Source of the DNA: Betaproteobacteria bacterium RIFCSPLOWO2_02_FULL_65_20
GTDB lineage: Bacteria > Pseudomonadota > Gammaproteobacteria > Burkholderiales > SG8-39
NCBI GenBank assembly: GCA_001770425.1
Contig: MEQZ01000014.1
Span: forward strand, 5,300-38,426
Direction: 5' to 3'
Length of the DNA stretch: 33,127 bases
Numbering within the stretch: position 1 is the stretch's first letter; each line of letters starts with the position of its first letter. A program made the position numbers and the translations under genes. A model generated the notes under the pieces. The model was given only the letters and a program-made list of their open reading frames with translations. It was not told where the DNA came from and made no database searches. Below, one piece after another: positions 18,029 to 25,321 of the stretch.

Positions 18029-18814
18029 CTAGCGGCGGCAGTCGCCCGGTGCGATCACCCGCGGGCCCGAGGCGAGGCCGACCGACACCTCGCGCGGCGA
18101 AATCACCTTGACCGGGCCCGTGACCGGCGAGCCGAGCGCGCAGCGGCCGGTCTCCACCAGGCGCCCTTTTTGGAGCGCGACCATGCGCAGCGCAAGGCGC
18201 GAGGCATCCGGCACCAGCAGCCGCATGCCGCCTGCGACTGCCACCGGCGAGGACAGCGCGAGCTCGATCGTGCCGTAGACGTGATTCGAGAAGCCCGCGA
18301 GCGCGGCTACCTCGACCAGATCGCGCCCGCGCCGGCGATAGACCTTGAGCGTGCCGCCGATGTGCGGTGTGATCACGGCGGCGATCTCGGCGCGCCCGTC
18401 GCCGTCGAGGTCGGCCACGCCCACCGGATTGAGCCAGCGATTGGCCGTGCCGATCGCGGCCGACTGCGCGCCGATCGCCAGCACGCCTCCGCGCAATCCC
18501 ACCAGTGCGAGCCTCGAACCGGCATCGCGCCGGCTCACGATCACCAGCAGCTCCGCCGCGCCGCCCGGCGCCAGGCGCACCAGCCGCGGCGCCAGATCCT
18601 CGAATACCTCGTTCTCGGGCAACTCGAGCGCAATCGTGCGCCCGCCGTCGGTGGTGGCGGTCACGCGCGCGTATTCGTGCGGGGGCCCCAGCGCGTAGTG
18701 GCCGTAGCGCGCGACCGGCGCTTCGTAACGCGCTGCGGCGATCGTCTCCGCGCCTGCCTGCGCCGCGACCAGCAACAGCGGCGCGGCAAGGGCGAGCCAC
18801 CACATCACGCGCAT
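18029..18814 (-). CDS. Secreted FG-GAP/VCBS-repeat-like protein of unknown function
   Basis: MRVMWWLALAAPLLLVAAQAGAETIAAARY signal peptide; 'VGVADLDGDGRAEIAAVI' DxDGDG calcium-binding-like motif. Confidence 0.65.
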   Translation of the reverse strand: MRVMWWLALAAPLLLVAAQAGAETIAAARYEAPVARYGHYALGPPHEYARVTATTDGGRTIALELPENEVFEDLAPRLVRLAPGGAAELLVIVSRRDAGSRLALVGLRGGVLAIGAQSAAIGTANRWLNPVGVADLDGDGRAEIAAVITPHIGGTLKVYRRRGRDLVEVAALAGFSNHVYGTIELALSSPVAVAGGMRLLVPDASRLALRMVALQKGRLVETGRCALGSPVTGPVKVISPREVSVGLASGPRVIAPGDCRR

Positions 18815-18875
18815 GGCCCGATGATCCGACCCGCGCCGCGTGTCGGTCGTCGCAGCGCGAGTTCCACGCGCTCGC

Positions 18876-19790
18876 TCAGGCGAGATGCTTGCGGAAGAAC
18901 GCGACCGTGCGCTCCCAGGCGAGCTTGGCCGCCGCCTCGACGTAGCGCGGCGTGGAGTTGTTGTGGAAGCCGTGCTGGGTGCCGGGATACGTGTGCATCT
19001 CGTGGCGCACGCCCGCGGCCTTGAGCCCCGCCTCGAAGGCCGGCCACATCGAATTGACGCGCTCGTCTTTTTCCGCGTAATGGATCAGCAGCGCCGCCTT
19101 GATCTTGGGCACGCTCGCGGTCTCGGTCGCGGCGCCGTAGAACGGTGCGCCCGCCTGCAGGTCCGCGCCGAGTTCGGCCGCCATCCAGTTGACGATGCTG
19201 CCGCCCACGCAGAAGCCGGTCGCGCCGAGCTTGCCGCTCGAGAGTTTGTGCGCCTTGAGGAAGCGCGCGCTGTTCGCCATGTCGGTGCGCAGCTTCGCCT
19301 GGTCCAGCTTCGTCTGCATGTCGCGGCCCTCGTCGTCGTTGCCCGGATAGCCGCCCACCGGCGCTAGGCCGTCGGGCGCGAGCGCGAGGAATCCTTCGAC
19401 CGCAAAGCGGCGCGCGATATCCTCGATGTAGGGGTTCATCCCCCGGTTCTCGTGGACGGCGATCACCGCCGGCCAGGGCCCCGCGCCGGCCGGGTGCACG
19501 AGGTAGCCGCGCATGGTGCCCGAGTTCCCCCCCGGCGAGGGGTAGGTCACGTATTGCGCCTTGATGCGCGCGTCGGTGGACGCTATCGTCTGCGCGCGCG
19601 CGTAGCGCGGCAGCATCGCCTCGGCCATCGCCAGGCCCGACACGCCCGCGACCGTGATGACGCTCGAGCGCGCGAAGAACTCGCGCCGCGTGATGCGCCC
19701 GTGGCAATACTCGTCGTACAGATCGAACACACGCTGGTCTATTTCCGCCTGCGTCAGTTCGGGTTGCTGCGCCTCCTGGGTTCCGATCAT
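18876..19790 (-). CDS. Dienelactone hydrolase family protein with Tat-like signal
   Basis: MIGTQEAQQPELTQ...'RITRREFFARSSVITVAGVSGLAMAEAMLPRYARAQ' (TRREFF twin-arginine-like); 'GATGFCVGGSIVNWMAA' nucleophile Cys; 'GTQHGFHN' His. Confidence 0.9.
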   Translation of the reverse strand: MIGTQEAQQPELTQAEIDQRVFDLYDEYCHGRITRREFFARSSVITVAGVSGLAMAEAMLPRYARAQTIASTDARIKAQYVTYPSPGGNSGTMRGYLVHPAGAGPWPAVIAVHENRGMNPYIEDIARRFAVEGFLALAPDGLAPVGGYPGNDDEGRDMQTKLDQAKLRTDMANSARFLKAHKLSSGKLGATGFCVGGSIVNWMAAELGADLQAGAPFYGAATETASVPKIKAALLIHYAEKDERVNSMWPAFEAGLKAAGVRHEMHTYPGTQHGFHNNSTPRYVEAAAKLAWERTVAFFRKHLA

Positions 19791-19924
19791 GGTCCCTCCT
19801 CTCGTGAAAGGCGGCATTCTAGCCAGAATAAAGAAACGGGGACAGACCACGTTTTCCAGGGCACGGGTTGGCCCGCGCGCGAAAACGGATCAAACTGGCG
19901 GGAGATCCAATCACGGGAGGTGCG

Positions 19925-20059
19925 ATGAGCCACTCAAAGACGGTGCAGACCAGGCGCAGGAAGCACAGGGCGAGGAAGATCCTCGCGGTAGAAACCAAGC
20001 GGGCGAAGAAACTGAGGAAGGCGAAGACGGCCGCCGCGGCCGCGCCGAAATCCTCCTAG
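19925..20059 (+). CDS. Small, very basic 44-aa protein of unknown function
   Basis: MSHSKTVQTRRRKHRARKILAVETKRAKKLRKAKTAAAAAPKSS; GGGAGG Shine-Dalgarno just upstream of ATG at 19925; occupies an otherwise uncoded interval. Confidence 0.55.
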   Translation: MSHSKTVQTRRRKHRARKILAVETKRAKKLRKAKTAAAAAPKSS

Positions 20060-20090
20060 GGAGGATACGCCGGGCGGAACAAAGCCCAGC

Positions 20091-21170
20091 CTATCGATTC
20101 CTCTTTCCGCGGATCACCGCGGCAATCGTGCCGAGCACGAAAACCACGAGCGCGACCCCGTTCAGCATCCCGCCCCAGCCGCGCCACTCGGGCGAAAGCA
20201 TCCAATCGCCCGCAAGCCGGACGAACAGCGAGGCATGCAGCAGTGCGAGCGGCGCATAGAAGTAAGGGTGGTACGGCACGGCGACGCGCAGTACCGCGGG
20301 GAAAATGATGGGCGCGTGGCCGAATACCATCGAGAACACGAAACCGAGCAGCACCGCGTGCAGCGCCGCATCGTACGCCGCACCGCCAACGTCGAGCCCG
20401 CCCGAGGCGAGGATCGACATTGCGCCCACCGCGAGCCAGACATAGCCCGAGAGCAGGCACACGGCGATGAAGCGCACCAGGCCGTTCGCCTTCACCGTGC
20501 GCCTCGCAACGTCCTGGCGCATCAGCCACAACGCGAGGCCCGCGAGTCCGAACCCGAGCACCCGCGTTCCGGCGGACCAGTCGAAGAGCGACACCGTGAC
20601 TCCAAGGAGCAGCCCGGCGAGCAGCAAGGCAAAGACCTTCTTCGCCGTCGGCGAGGGCGGCAGCAAGCGCGACAACTCCAGGCGCTCGCCGGCGATGGTC
20701 AGCACGAGGAACGCGATCCACCACGGCACCAACTCATACACCGGGTGTCCGCCCAGCCACAGCAGGTTGCCGACGGTCCAGCAGGCCGCGCCGAGCGCGA
20801 GCGTAAGCGTGAACAACTCGCGTTGGCGCAGGGCGATGACCCAGGACGCGGCGAGCATCAGCGCGCTCCCCGCGGTACAAAGCAAAGGCGCCACGGCCGG
20901 CGGAGCCGCGAACATCGCGGCCAGCGCACCCAGGCCCGATGTGAGCGGTGCGAGGTACGCCCAGCGCCGGCCCAATGCGACCGCGCGCTCCAGGCTGATC
21001 ACGGTGCCGAAAAAACCCGACACCATGAGCGGCCCGTGCATGGCGGCAAGCCCTGCGCCGGGCGACGACCAGCCGAGCCGCGCGAGGCCCGCATCGATGC
21101 CGACGAACAACGACGCGAAAGCGAGCAGCAGCAGTGGCACCCGCAAGGGTGGTCCGATGTCGCCGGACAT
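20091..21170 (-). CDS. NnrS-like multi-TM membrane protein
   Basis: 'AAMHGPLMVSGFFGTVISLERAVALG' and 'DAALHAVLLGFVFSMVFGHAPIIFPAVLR' NnrS-like His motifs; polytopic. Likely start MSGDIGPPLRVP at 21170. Confidence 0.75.
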   Translation of the reverse strand: MSGDIGPPLRVPLLLLAFASLFVGIDAGLARLGWSSPGAGLAAMHGPLMVSGFFGTVISLERAVALGRRWAYLAPLTSGLGALAAMFAAPPAVAPLLCTAGSALMLAASWVIALRQRELFTLTLALGAACWTVGNLLWLGGHPVYELVPWWIAFLVLTIAGERLELSRLLPPSPTAKKVFALLLAGLLLGVTVSLFDWSAGTRVLGFGLAGLALWLMRQDVARRTVKANGLVRFIAVCLLSGYVWLAVGAMSILASGGLDVGGAAYDAALHAVLLGFVFSMVFGHAPIIFPAVLRVAVPYHPYFYAPLALLHASLFVRLAGDWMLSPEWRGWGGMLNGVALVVFVLGTIAAVIRGKRNR

Positions 21171-21181
21171 TCCCGCCGGTC

Positions 21182-21514
21182 TCAAGTGGGCCAGCCGAAG
21201 GTCTGCTTTGCGGACTCCGACATCCGGTCGGGCGTCCAAAACGGCTCCCAGACGAGTTCGATTTCGACGCCCACGCCATCCGGCGCCAGCGCGGCGACCG
21301 CCCTGCGCGCGTTGTCGGTGATCAAATCACCCATCGGGCAGGCCTGGGAGGTCATGGTCATTTCGACACGGATGCGTTCCGGTCCGACGTCGATGCCGTA
21401 GACCAGTCCCAGATCGACGATGTTGATGCCGACCTCCGGATCGTCCACAGAACGCAGTGCCTCGCACACCCGTTCCTCGGAAGGCATGATCTGCGCCACG
21501 TCGAGGTCTCCCAT
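21182..21514 (-). CDS. Metal-sulfur cluster assembly factor (DUF59/MIP18/PaaD-like)
   Basis: MGDLDVAQIMPSEERVCEALRSVDDPEVGINIVDLGLVYGIDVGPERIRVEMTMTSQACPMGDLITDNARRAV; 'DPEVGINIVDLGLVY' and 'TxxACPMG' motifs. Confidence 0.88.
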   Translation of the reverse strand: MGDLDVAQIMPSEERVCEALRSVDDPEVGINIVDLGLVYGIDVGPERIRVEMTMTSQACPMGDLITDNARRAVAALAPDGVGVEIELVWEPFWTPDRMSESAKQTFGWPT

Positions 21515-21543
21515 GCTTCGTTCAAGAGGCGCTAACGATAGCA

Positions 21544-21633
21544 CGCGGGCTGCGCCTGTCCGAGGAGCATCCGCTGCTCGGCTTCAAGCTGGTGCTTCGC
21601 ATCGCCAAGCTGATAAGCCGGCGCCTGCGCTAA
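21544..21633 (+). pseudogene. Candidate 3' remnant of a cyclic nucleotide-binding (CNBD/Crp-Fnr type) gene
   Basis: Open in frame 1: RGLRLSEEHPLLGFKLVLRIAKLISRRLR* (stop 21631-21633); resembles the end of the cNMP-binding domain helix (EHPxLgxkLxxxIAxLxSRRLR). No start or upstream domain present. Confidence 0.4.
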
Positions 21634-21654
21634 CGGCGGCATGGCAACGCCGCC

Positions 21655-22356
21655 CTACTCTCCGAGATAGGCTTCGCGCACGCGTTGGTCGGTTAGCAGC
21701 GCCCCGGCGTCCCCTGCAAGGGTGATGCAGCCGCTCTCCATCACGTAGGCGCGCCCTGCCAGCTCGAGCGCGAGTTTCGCATTCTGTTCCACCAGCAGGA
21801 TGGTCACGCCCCCGCGCGCGATCGCCTGAATAGTTTCGAACACCTTCTGCACCATGAGCGGCGCGAGTCCCATGCTCGGCTCATCCAGGAGCAACAGCTT
21901 GGGCCGGCTCATCAGCGAGCGGCCGATGGCGAGCATCTGCTGCTCGCCGCCGGAAAGCGTGCCGCCGGTCTGATTGCGCCTCTCGTGCAGCCTCGGCATG
22001 AGGGCAAAAACCTTTTCCAGGTCCTGTCCGACCTCGCCGTCGCTGCGGTGGTAAGCCCCCATCTCGAGGTTCTCGCGCACCGTGAGACGCCCGAACACGC
22101 CGCGCCCCTCCGGCACCAGTGCAAGACCCCGGCGCACCAGCTCGAAAGACGCCAGTCCGGCGGTGCTGTCGCCGCCCAGCCTGATGTCCCCTCGGGAGCG
22201 GGGCACCAACGCCGCGATCGCCTTCAGGGTCGTCGTCTTGCCGGCGCCGTTGGCCCCGATCAGGCACACCAATTCCCCCTTGGACACCTGGAGATCGATG
22301 CCCTTCACGGCTGCAATACCGCCGTAGTGAACCTCGAGGCCGCGAACCTCAAGCAT
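21655..22356 (-). CDS. livF: ABC transporter ATP-binding protein, branched-chain amino acid type (LivF)
   Basis: MLEVRGLEVHYGGIAAVKGIDLQVSKGELVCLIGANGAGKTTTLKAIAAL; Walker A, 'LSGGEQQMLAIGRSLMSRPKLLLLDEPSMGLAP'. Confidence 0.95.
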   Translation of the reverse strand: MLEVRGLEVHYGGIAAVKGIDLQVSKGELVCLIGANGAGKTTTLKAIAALVPRSRGDIRLGGDSTAGLASFELVRRGLALVPEGRGVFGRLTVRENLEMGAYHRSDGEVGQDLEKVFALMPRLHERRNQTGGTLSGGEQQMLAIGRSLMSRPKLLLLDEPSMGLAPLMVQKVFETIQAIARGGVTILLVEQNAKLALELAGRAYVMESGCITLAGDAGALLTDQRVREAYLGE

Positions 22357-23119
22357 GCAGCGCGCCTCCCAGGTAGGCCTCGATCACCGTCGGATCCCGC
22401 TGCACCCGGGCGGGCGGCCCCTCGGCAATCTTCCTGCCGTAGTCGAGCACGGCGACCCGGTCGCACAGGCCCATCACCAGCTTTACGTCGTGCTCGATCA
22501 GGAGAACGGTGACGCCATCGGCGCGGATCGCTTCGAGCAACCCGCGCAAGCTCGCGGTCTCGGTCGCGTTCATGCCGGCCGCTGGCTCGTCCAGCGCGAG
22601 CAGCCTGGGCTCGGTGGCGAGCGCACGCGCGATCTCCAGCCGGCGTTGATCGCCATAGGAGAGGTTCCTGGCTGACTCGTCCCTGCGCCCCGCAAGCCCC
22701 ACGTATTCGAGCAATTCGAGCGAGCGAGCGTGAATCGCGCGCTCCTCTGCGCGCGAGCCCGAATCGCGCAGCACCGCGCCGATCACACCGGTTCGCGTGC
22801 GCACATGGCGCCCGACCATGACGTTTTCAACGGCGCTCATGTTGGCGAACAGGCGGATATTCTGGAACGTGCGCGCGATGCCCGCTGCCGCCACGCGGTG
22901 CGGTTCGCCTACGGGCAGCGGTGCCCCGTCGAACAGAAATTCGCCCTCATCGGGCCGGTACAGCCCCGTGAGCACATTGAAGAGCGTGGTCTTGCCGGCG
23001 CCATTGGGGCCGATCAGGCCGTAGATCTCGCCGCGCTCGATCCCCAGCGATACCTGCATGAGCGCGTCCAGCCCGCCGAAGCGCTTGCCTACGCTACGCG
23101 CCTCCAGCAGTGCGCTCAT
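22349..23119 (-). CDS. livG: ABC transporter ATP-binding protein, branched-chain amino acid type (LivG)
   Basis: MSALLEARSVGKRFGGLDALMQVSLGIERGEIYGLIGPNGAGKTTLFNVLTGLY; 'LSYGDQRRLEIARALATEPRLLALDEPAAGMN'. Confidence 0.95.
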   Translation of the reverse strand: MSALLEARSVGKRFGGLDALMQVSLGIERGEIYGLIGPNGAGKTTLFNVLTGLYRPDEGEFLFDGAPLPVGEPHRVAAAGIARTFQNIRLFANMSAVENVMVGRHVRTRTGVIGAVLRDSGSRAEERAIHARSLELLEYVGLAGRRDESARNLSYGDQRRLEIARALATEPRLLALDEPAAGMNATETASLRGLLEAIRADGVTVLLIEHDVKLVMGLCDRVAVLDYGRKIAEGPPARVQRDPTVIEAYLGGALHA

Positions 23120-23140
23120 CGCGCGGCCCCGATCAGACTC

Positions 23141-23246
23141 ACGCCGCAAGCTCCCGCTTGACCGATTTCACGACGCAAGCTCCCGCTTGACCGATTTCAC
23201 GCCGCAAGCTCCCGCTTGACCGATTTCACGACGCAAGCTCGCGCTT
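23141..23246 (-). repeat. 29-bp tandem repeat, 3 full copies plus a partial copy; each carries a hairpin with GNRA-type loop and the livM stop-codon context
   Basis: Units 23141-23169, 23170-23198, 23199-23227 (acgMcgcaagctcccgcttgaccgatttc, M alternating c/a/c), partial from 23228 (acgacgcaagctcgcgcttgcgt). Confidence 0.93.
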
Positions 23247-24320
23247 GCGTGTGGTCGACGGCCAGATGCCGGCGGGCCGGAACAGCATCACCAGCACCAG
23301 CGCGAGGCCGAACAGCAGCATGCGCACAACCTCCGGATCGAACACGATCTTTCCGAACAGCTGCTGCTGCACCGGCACGATGGTGTTGCGGAACACTTCC
23401 GGCATCGCCGCGAGCAGCACCGCGCCCAGAATCACACCGGGGATGTGCCCCATGCCGCCCAGGACCACCATGCACAGCACGACCACCGATTCCATCAGGA
23501 TGAAGCTCTCCGGGCTGACGAAACCCTGAAACCCGGCGAACAGGCCTCCCGCGATGCCGCCGAAGCTCGCTCCCATCGCGAAAGCGAGCAGCTTGATGTT
23601 GCGGGTGTTGATGCCCATCGCCCTGGCCGCGACCTCGTCCTCCCGGATCGCCACCCACGCCCTGCCGATGCGCGAATTTTCCAGCCGCAGACTGACGAAA
23701 ATCACCAGCAGCGCGAGCGCGAGAAAGAGATAGTAATAAAGGTGCACCGACGGAACGTCGATGCCGAGGACCTCGACAGGCCTGGCCAGCGAAAAATTGC
23801 TGAATGAAATCGGATCGATCCTGTTCACGCCCTGCGGGCCGTTGGTGATGTTCACCGGCGCGTTGAGATTGTTGAGAAAGATCCGGATGATCTCCCCGAA
23901 GCCCAGTGTGACGATGGCGAGGTAGTCGCCGCGCAGCTTGAGCGTCGGCGCACCGAGCAGCACCCCGAAGACACCGGCCACACCGGCCCCCATCGGCAAC
24001 ACCAGCCACACCGGCAGGTGAATTCCGAAATGCGGTGAGGCGAGCAGCGCGTAGGTGTAGGCACCGACGGCGTAGAAGGCGATGTAGCCCAGATCGAGCA
24101 GGCCCGCGAACCCGACCACGATGTTCAGGCCGAGCGCGAGCATCACGTACAGCAGCGCGAAATCGATGATGCGCACCCAGCCGCGGCCGCCCACGGCGCC
24201 GGCCACGAACGGCAGCACTGCGAGCGCGACCGCGATGAGCGCCACCCCCAGCCACCTGGCGCGCGGATCCCGCTTCGCGGTCTCCACCCAGTCGCCCAGA
24301 TCCTTCGCGGCCCAGCTCAC
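23226..24320 (-). CDS. livM: ABC transporter permease, branched-chain amino acid type (LivM)
   Basis: 364 aa; 'FALLYVMLALGLNIVVGFAGLLDLGYIAFYAVGAYTYALL', 'GDYLAIVTLGFGEIIRIFLNNLNAPVNITNGPQGV'. Confidence 0.95.
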   Translation of the reverse strand: MSWAAKDLGDWVETAKRDPRARWLGVALIAVALAVLPFVAGAVGGRGWVRIIDFALLYVMLALGLNIVVGFAGLLDLGYIAFYAVGAYTYALLASPHFGIHLPVWLVLPMGAGVAGVFGVLLGAPTLKLRGDYLAIVTLGFGEIIRIFLNNLNAPVNITNGPQGVNRIDPISFSNFSLARPVEVLGIDVPSVHLYYYLFLALALLVIFVSLRLENSRIGRAWVAIREDEVAARAMGINTRNIKLLAFAMGASFGGIAGGLFAGFQGFVSPESFILMESVVVLCMVVLGGMGHIPGVILGAVLLAAMPEVFRNTIVPVQQQLFGKIVFDPEVVRMLLFGLALVLVMLFRPAGIWPSTTRKRELAS

Positions 24321-25261
24321 GCCCGCTCCGCCACCCGCTCGCCCATCAGGCCCGAGGGCCGGAATACGAGCACCATGATCAACACGAAGAACGCAAACAC
24401 GTCCTGGTAGTTGCTGCCCATGAACCCGCCGGTGAGATCGCCGATGTAGCCCGCCCCTAGGCTTTCGATGAGTCCGAGCAGCAATCCGCCCGCCACCGCG
24501 CCGCCGAGGTTGCCGATGCCGCCGAGTACCGCCGCGGTGAAAGCCTTCAGCCCCAGCACAAACCCCATGTAGTAATGCGCGATCGAGTAGTTGGCGGCCA
24601 CCATGACCCCCGCCACCGCGGCCAGTGCGGACCCGATGACGAACGTGATCGAAATGATGGCATTGATGTTGACGCCCATCAGCCCGGCTACCGACTGGTT
24701 CTCGGCGGTGGCGCGCATCGCGCGCCCGAGCTTGGTGCGGTGTACCAGAAACATCAGCCCCGCCATGATCGCCATCGCGACGACGATGATCACCACCTGC
24801 ACCGGCGTCATGGTCGCGCCGAACACCTGGAACGGCTCGGTCGACACGTAGGCCGGAAAGCTATGGTAACTGCGTCCCCACACGACCATGGCGATGTTCT
24901 GCAGCAGGATGGACACGCCGATCGCCGTGATGAGCGGCGCCAGGCGCGGCGCAAAGCGCAGCGGCCGGTAGGCCACTCGCTCGATCGTATAGCCCAGCGC
25001 CATGCACACGGGAATCGCCGCGAGCGTAGACAGCAGCAGCACGATCGGCCCTGGAAGCCCCGGCAGCACGCTCTGCAGCAGGCGCGCTGCGCTGAGCGTG
25101 CTCAGCGCGCCGATCATGACCACCTCGCCGTGGGCGAAATTGATGAGGCCCAGCACGCCGTAGACCATGGTGTAGCCGAGCGCCACCAATGCGTAAACGC
25201 TGCCGAGCACCAGCCCGTTGAGGATCTGCTGAAGCAGGATTTCGAAGTCCACGGCGCTCAT
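24317..25261 (-). CDS. livH: ABC transporter permease, branched-chain amino acid type (LivH)
   Basis: MSAVDFEILLQQILNGLVLGSVYALVALGYTMVYGVLGLINFAHGEVVMIGAL; 'VLGGIGNLGGAVAGGLLLGLIESLG'. Confidence 0.95.
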   Translation of the reverse strand: MSAVDFEILLQQILNGLVLGSVYALVALGYTMVYGVLGLINFAHGEVVMIGALSTLSAARLLQSVLPGLPGPIVLLLSTLAAIPVCMALGYTIERVAYRPLRFAPRLAPLITAIGVSILLQNIAMVVWGRSYHSFPAYVSTEPFQVFGATMTPVQVVIIVVAMAIMAGLMFLVHRTKLGRAMRATAENQSVAGLMGVNINAIISITFVIGSALAAVAGVMVAANYSIAHYYMGFVLGLKAFTAAVLGGIGNLGGAVAGGLLLGLIESLGAGYIGDLTGGFMGSNYQDVFAFFVLIMVLVFRPSGLMGERVAERA

Positions 25262-25274
25262 TGAACCACAAATG

Positions 25275-25304
25275 AAAAACGGCACCCGAAGTATTGGGTG
25301 CCGT
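25275..25304 (-). terminator. Rho-independent terminator/attenuator between livK and livH
   Basis: Minus-strand reading ACGGCACCC-aatacttc-GGGTGCCGTTTTT: perfect 9-bp stem, 8-nt loop, followed by a T run (stem arms 25279-25287 and 25296-25304 on +). Confidence 0.88.
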
Positions 25305-25321
25305 CGCGCAGCGTGTCGCAG

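Noticed and set aside
13453-18111. 1552-aa plus-strand ORF
   Set aside because: Antisense to MFS, xanthine dehydrogenase and MBL genes; His/Arg/Ala/Asp-rich composition typical of an antisense frame in GC-rich DNA; no recognisable domain.
20235-21401. 388-aa plus-strand ORF
   Set aside because: Antisense to the NnrS-like and DUF59 genes; low-complexity Arg/Gln/His content.
23141-23246. CRISPR array interpretation of the 29-bp repeats
   Set aside because: Units are directly contiguous with no variable spacers and there are no cas genes; they are tandem copies of the livM 3' end.
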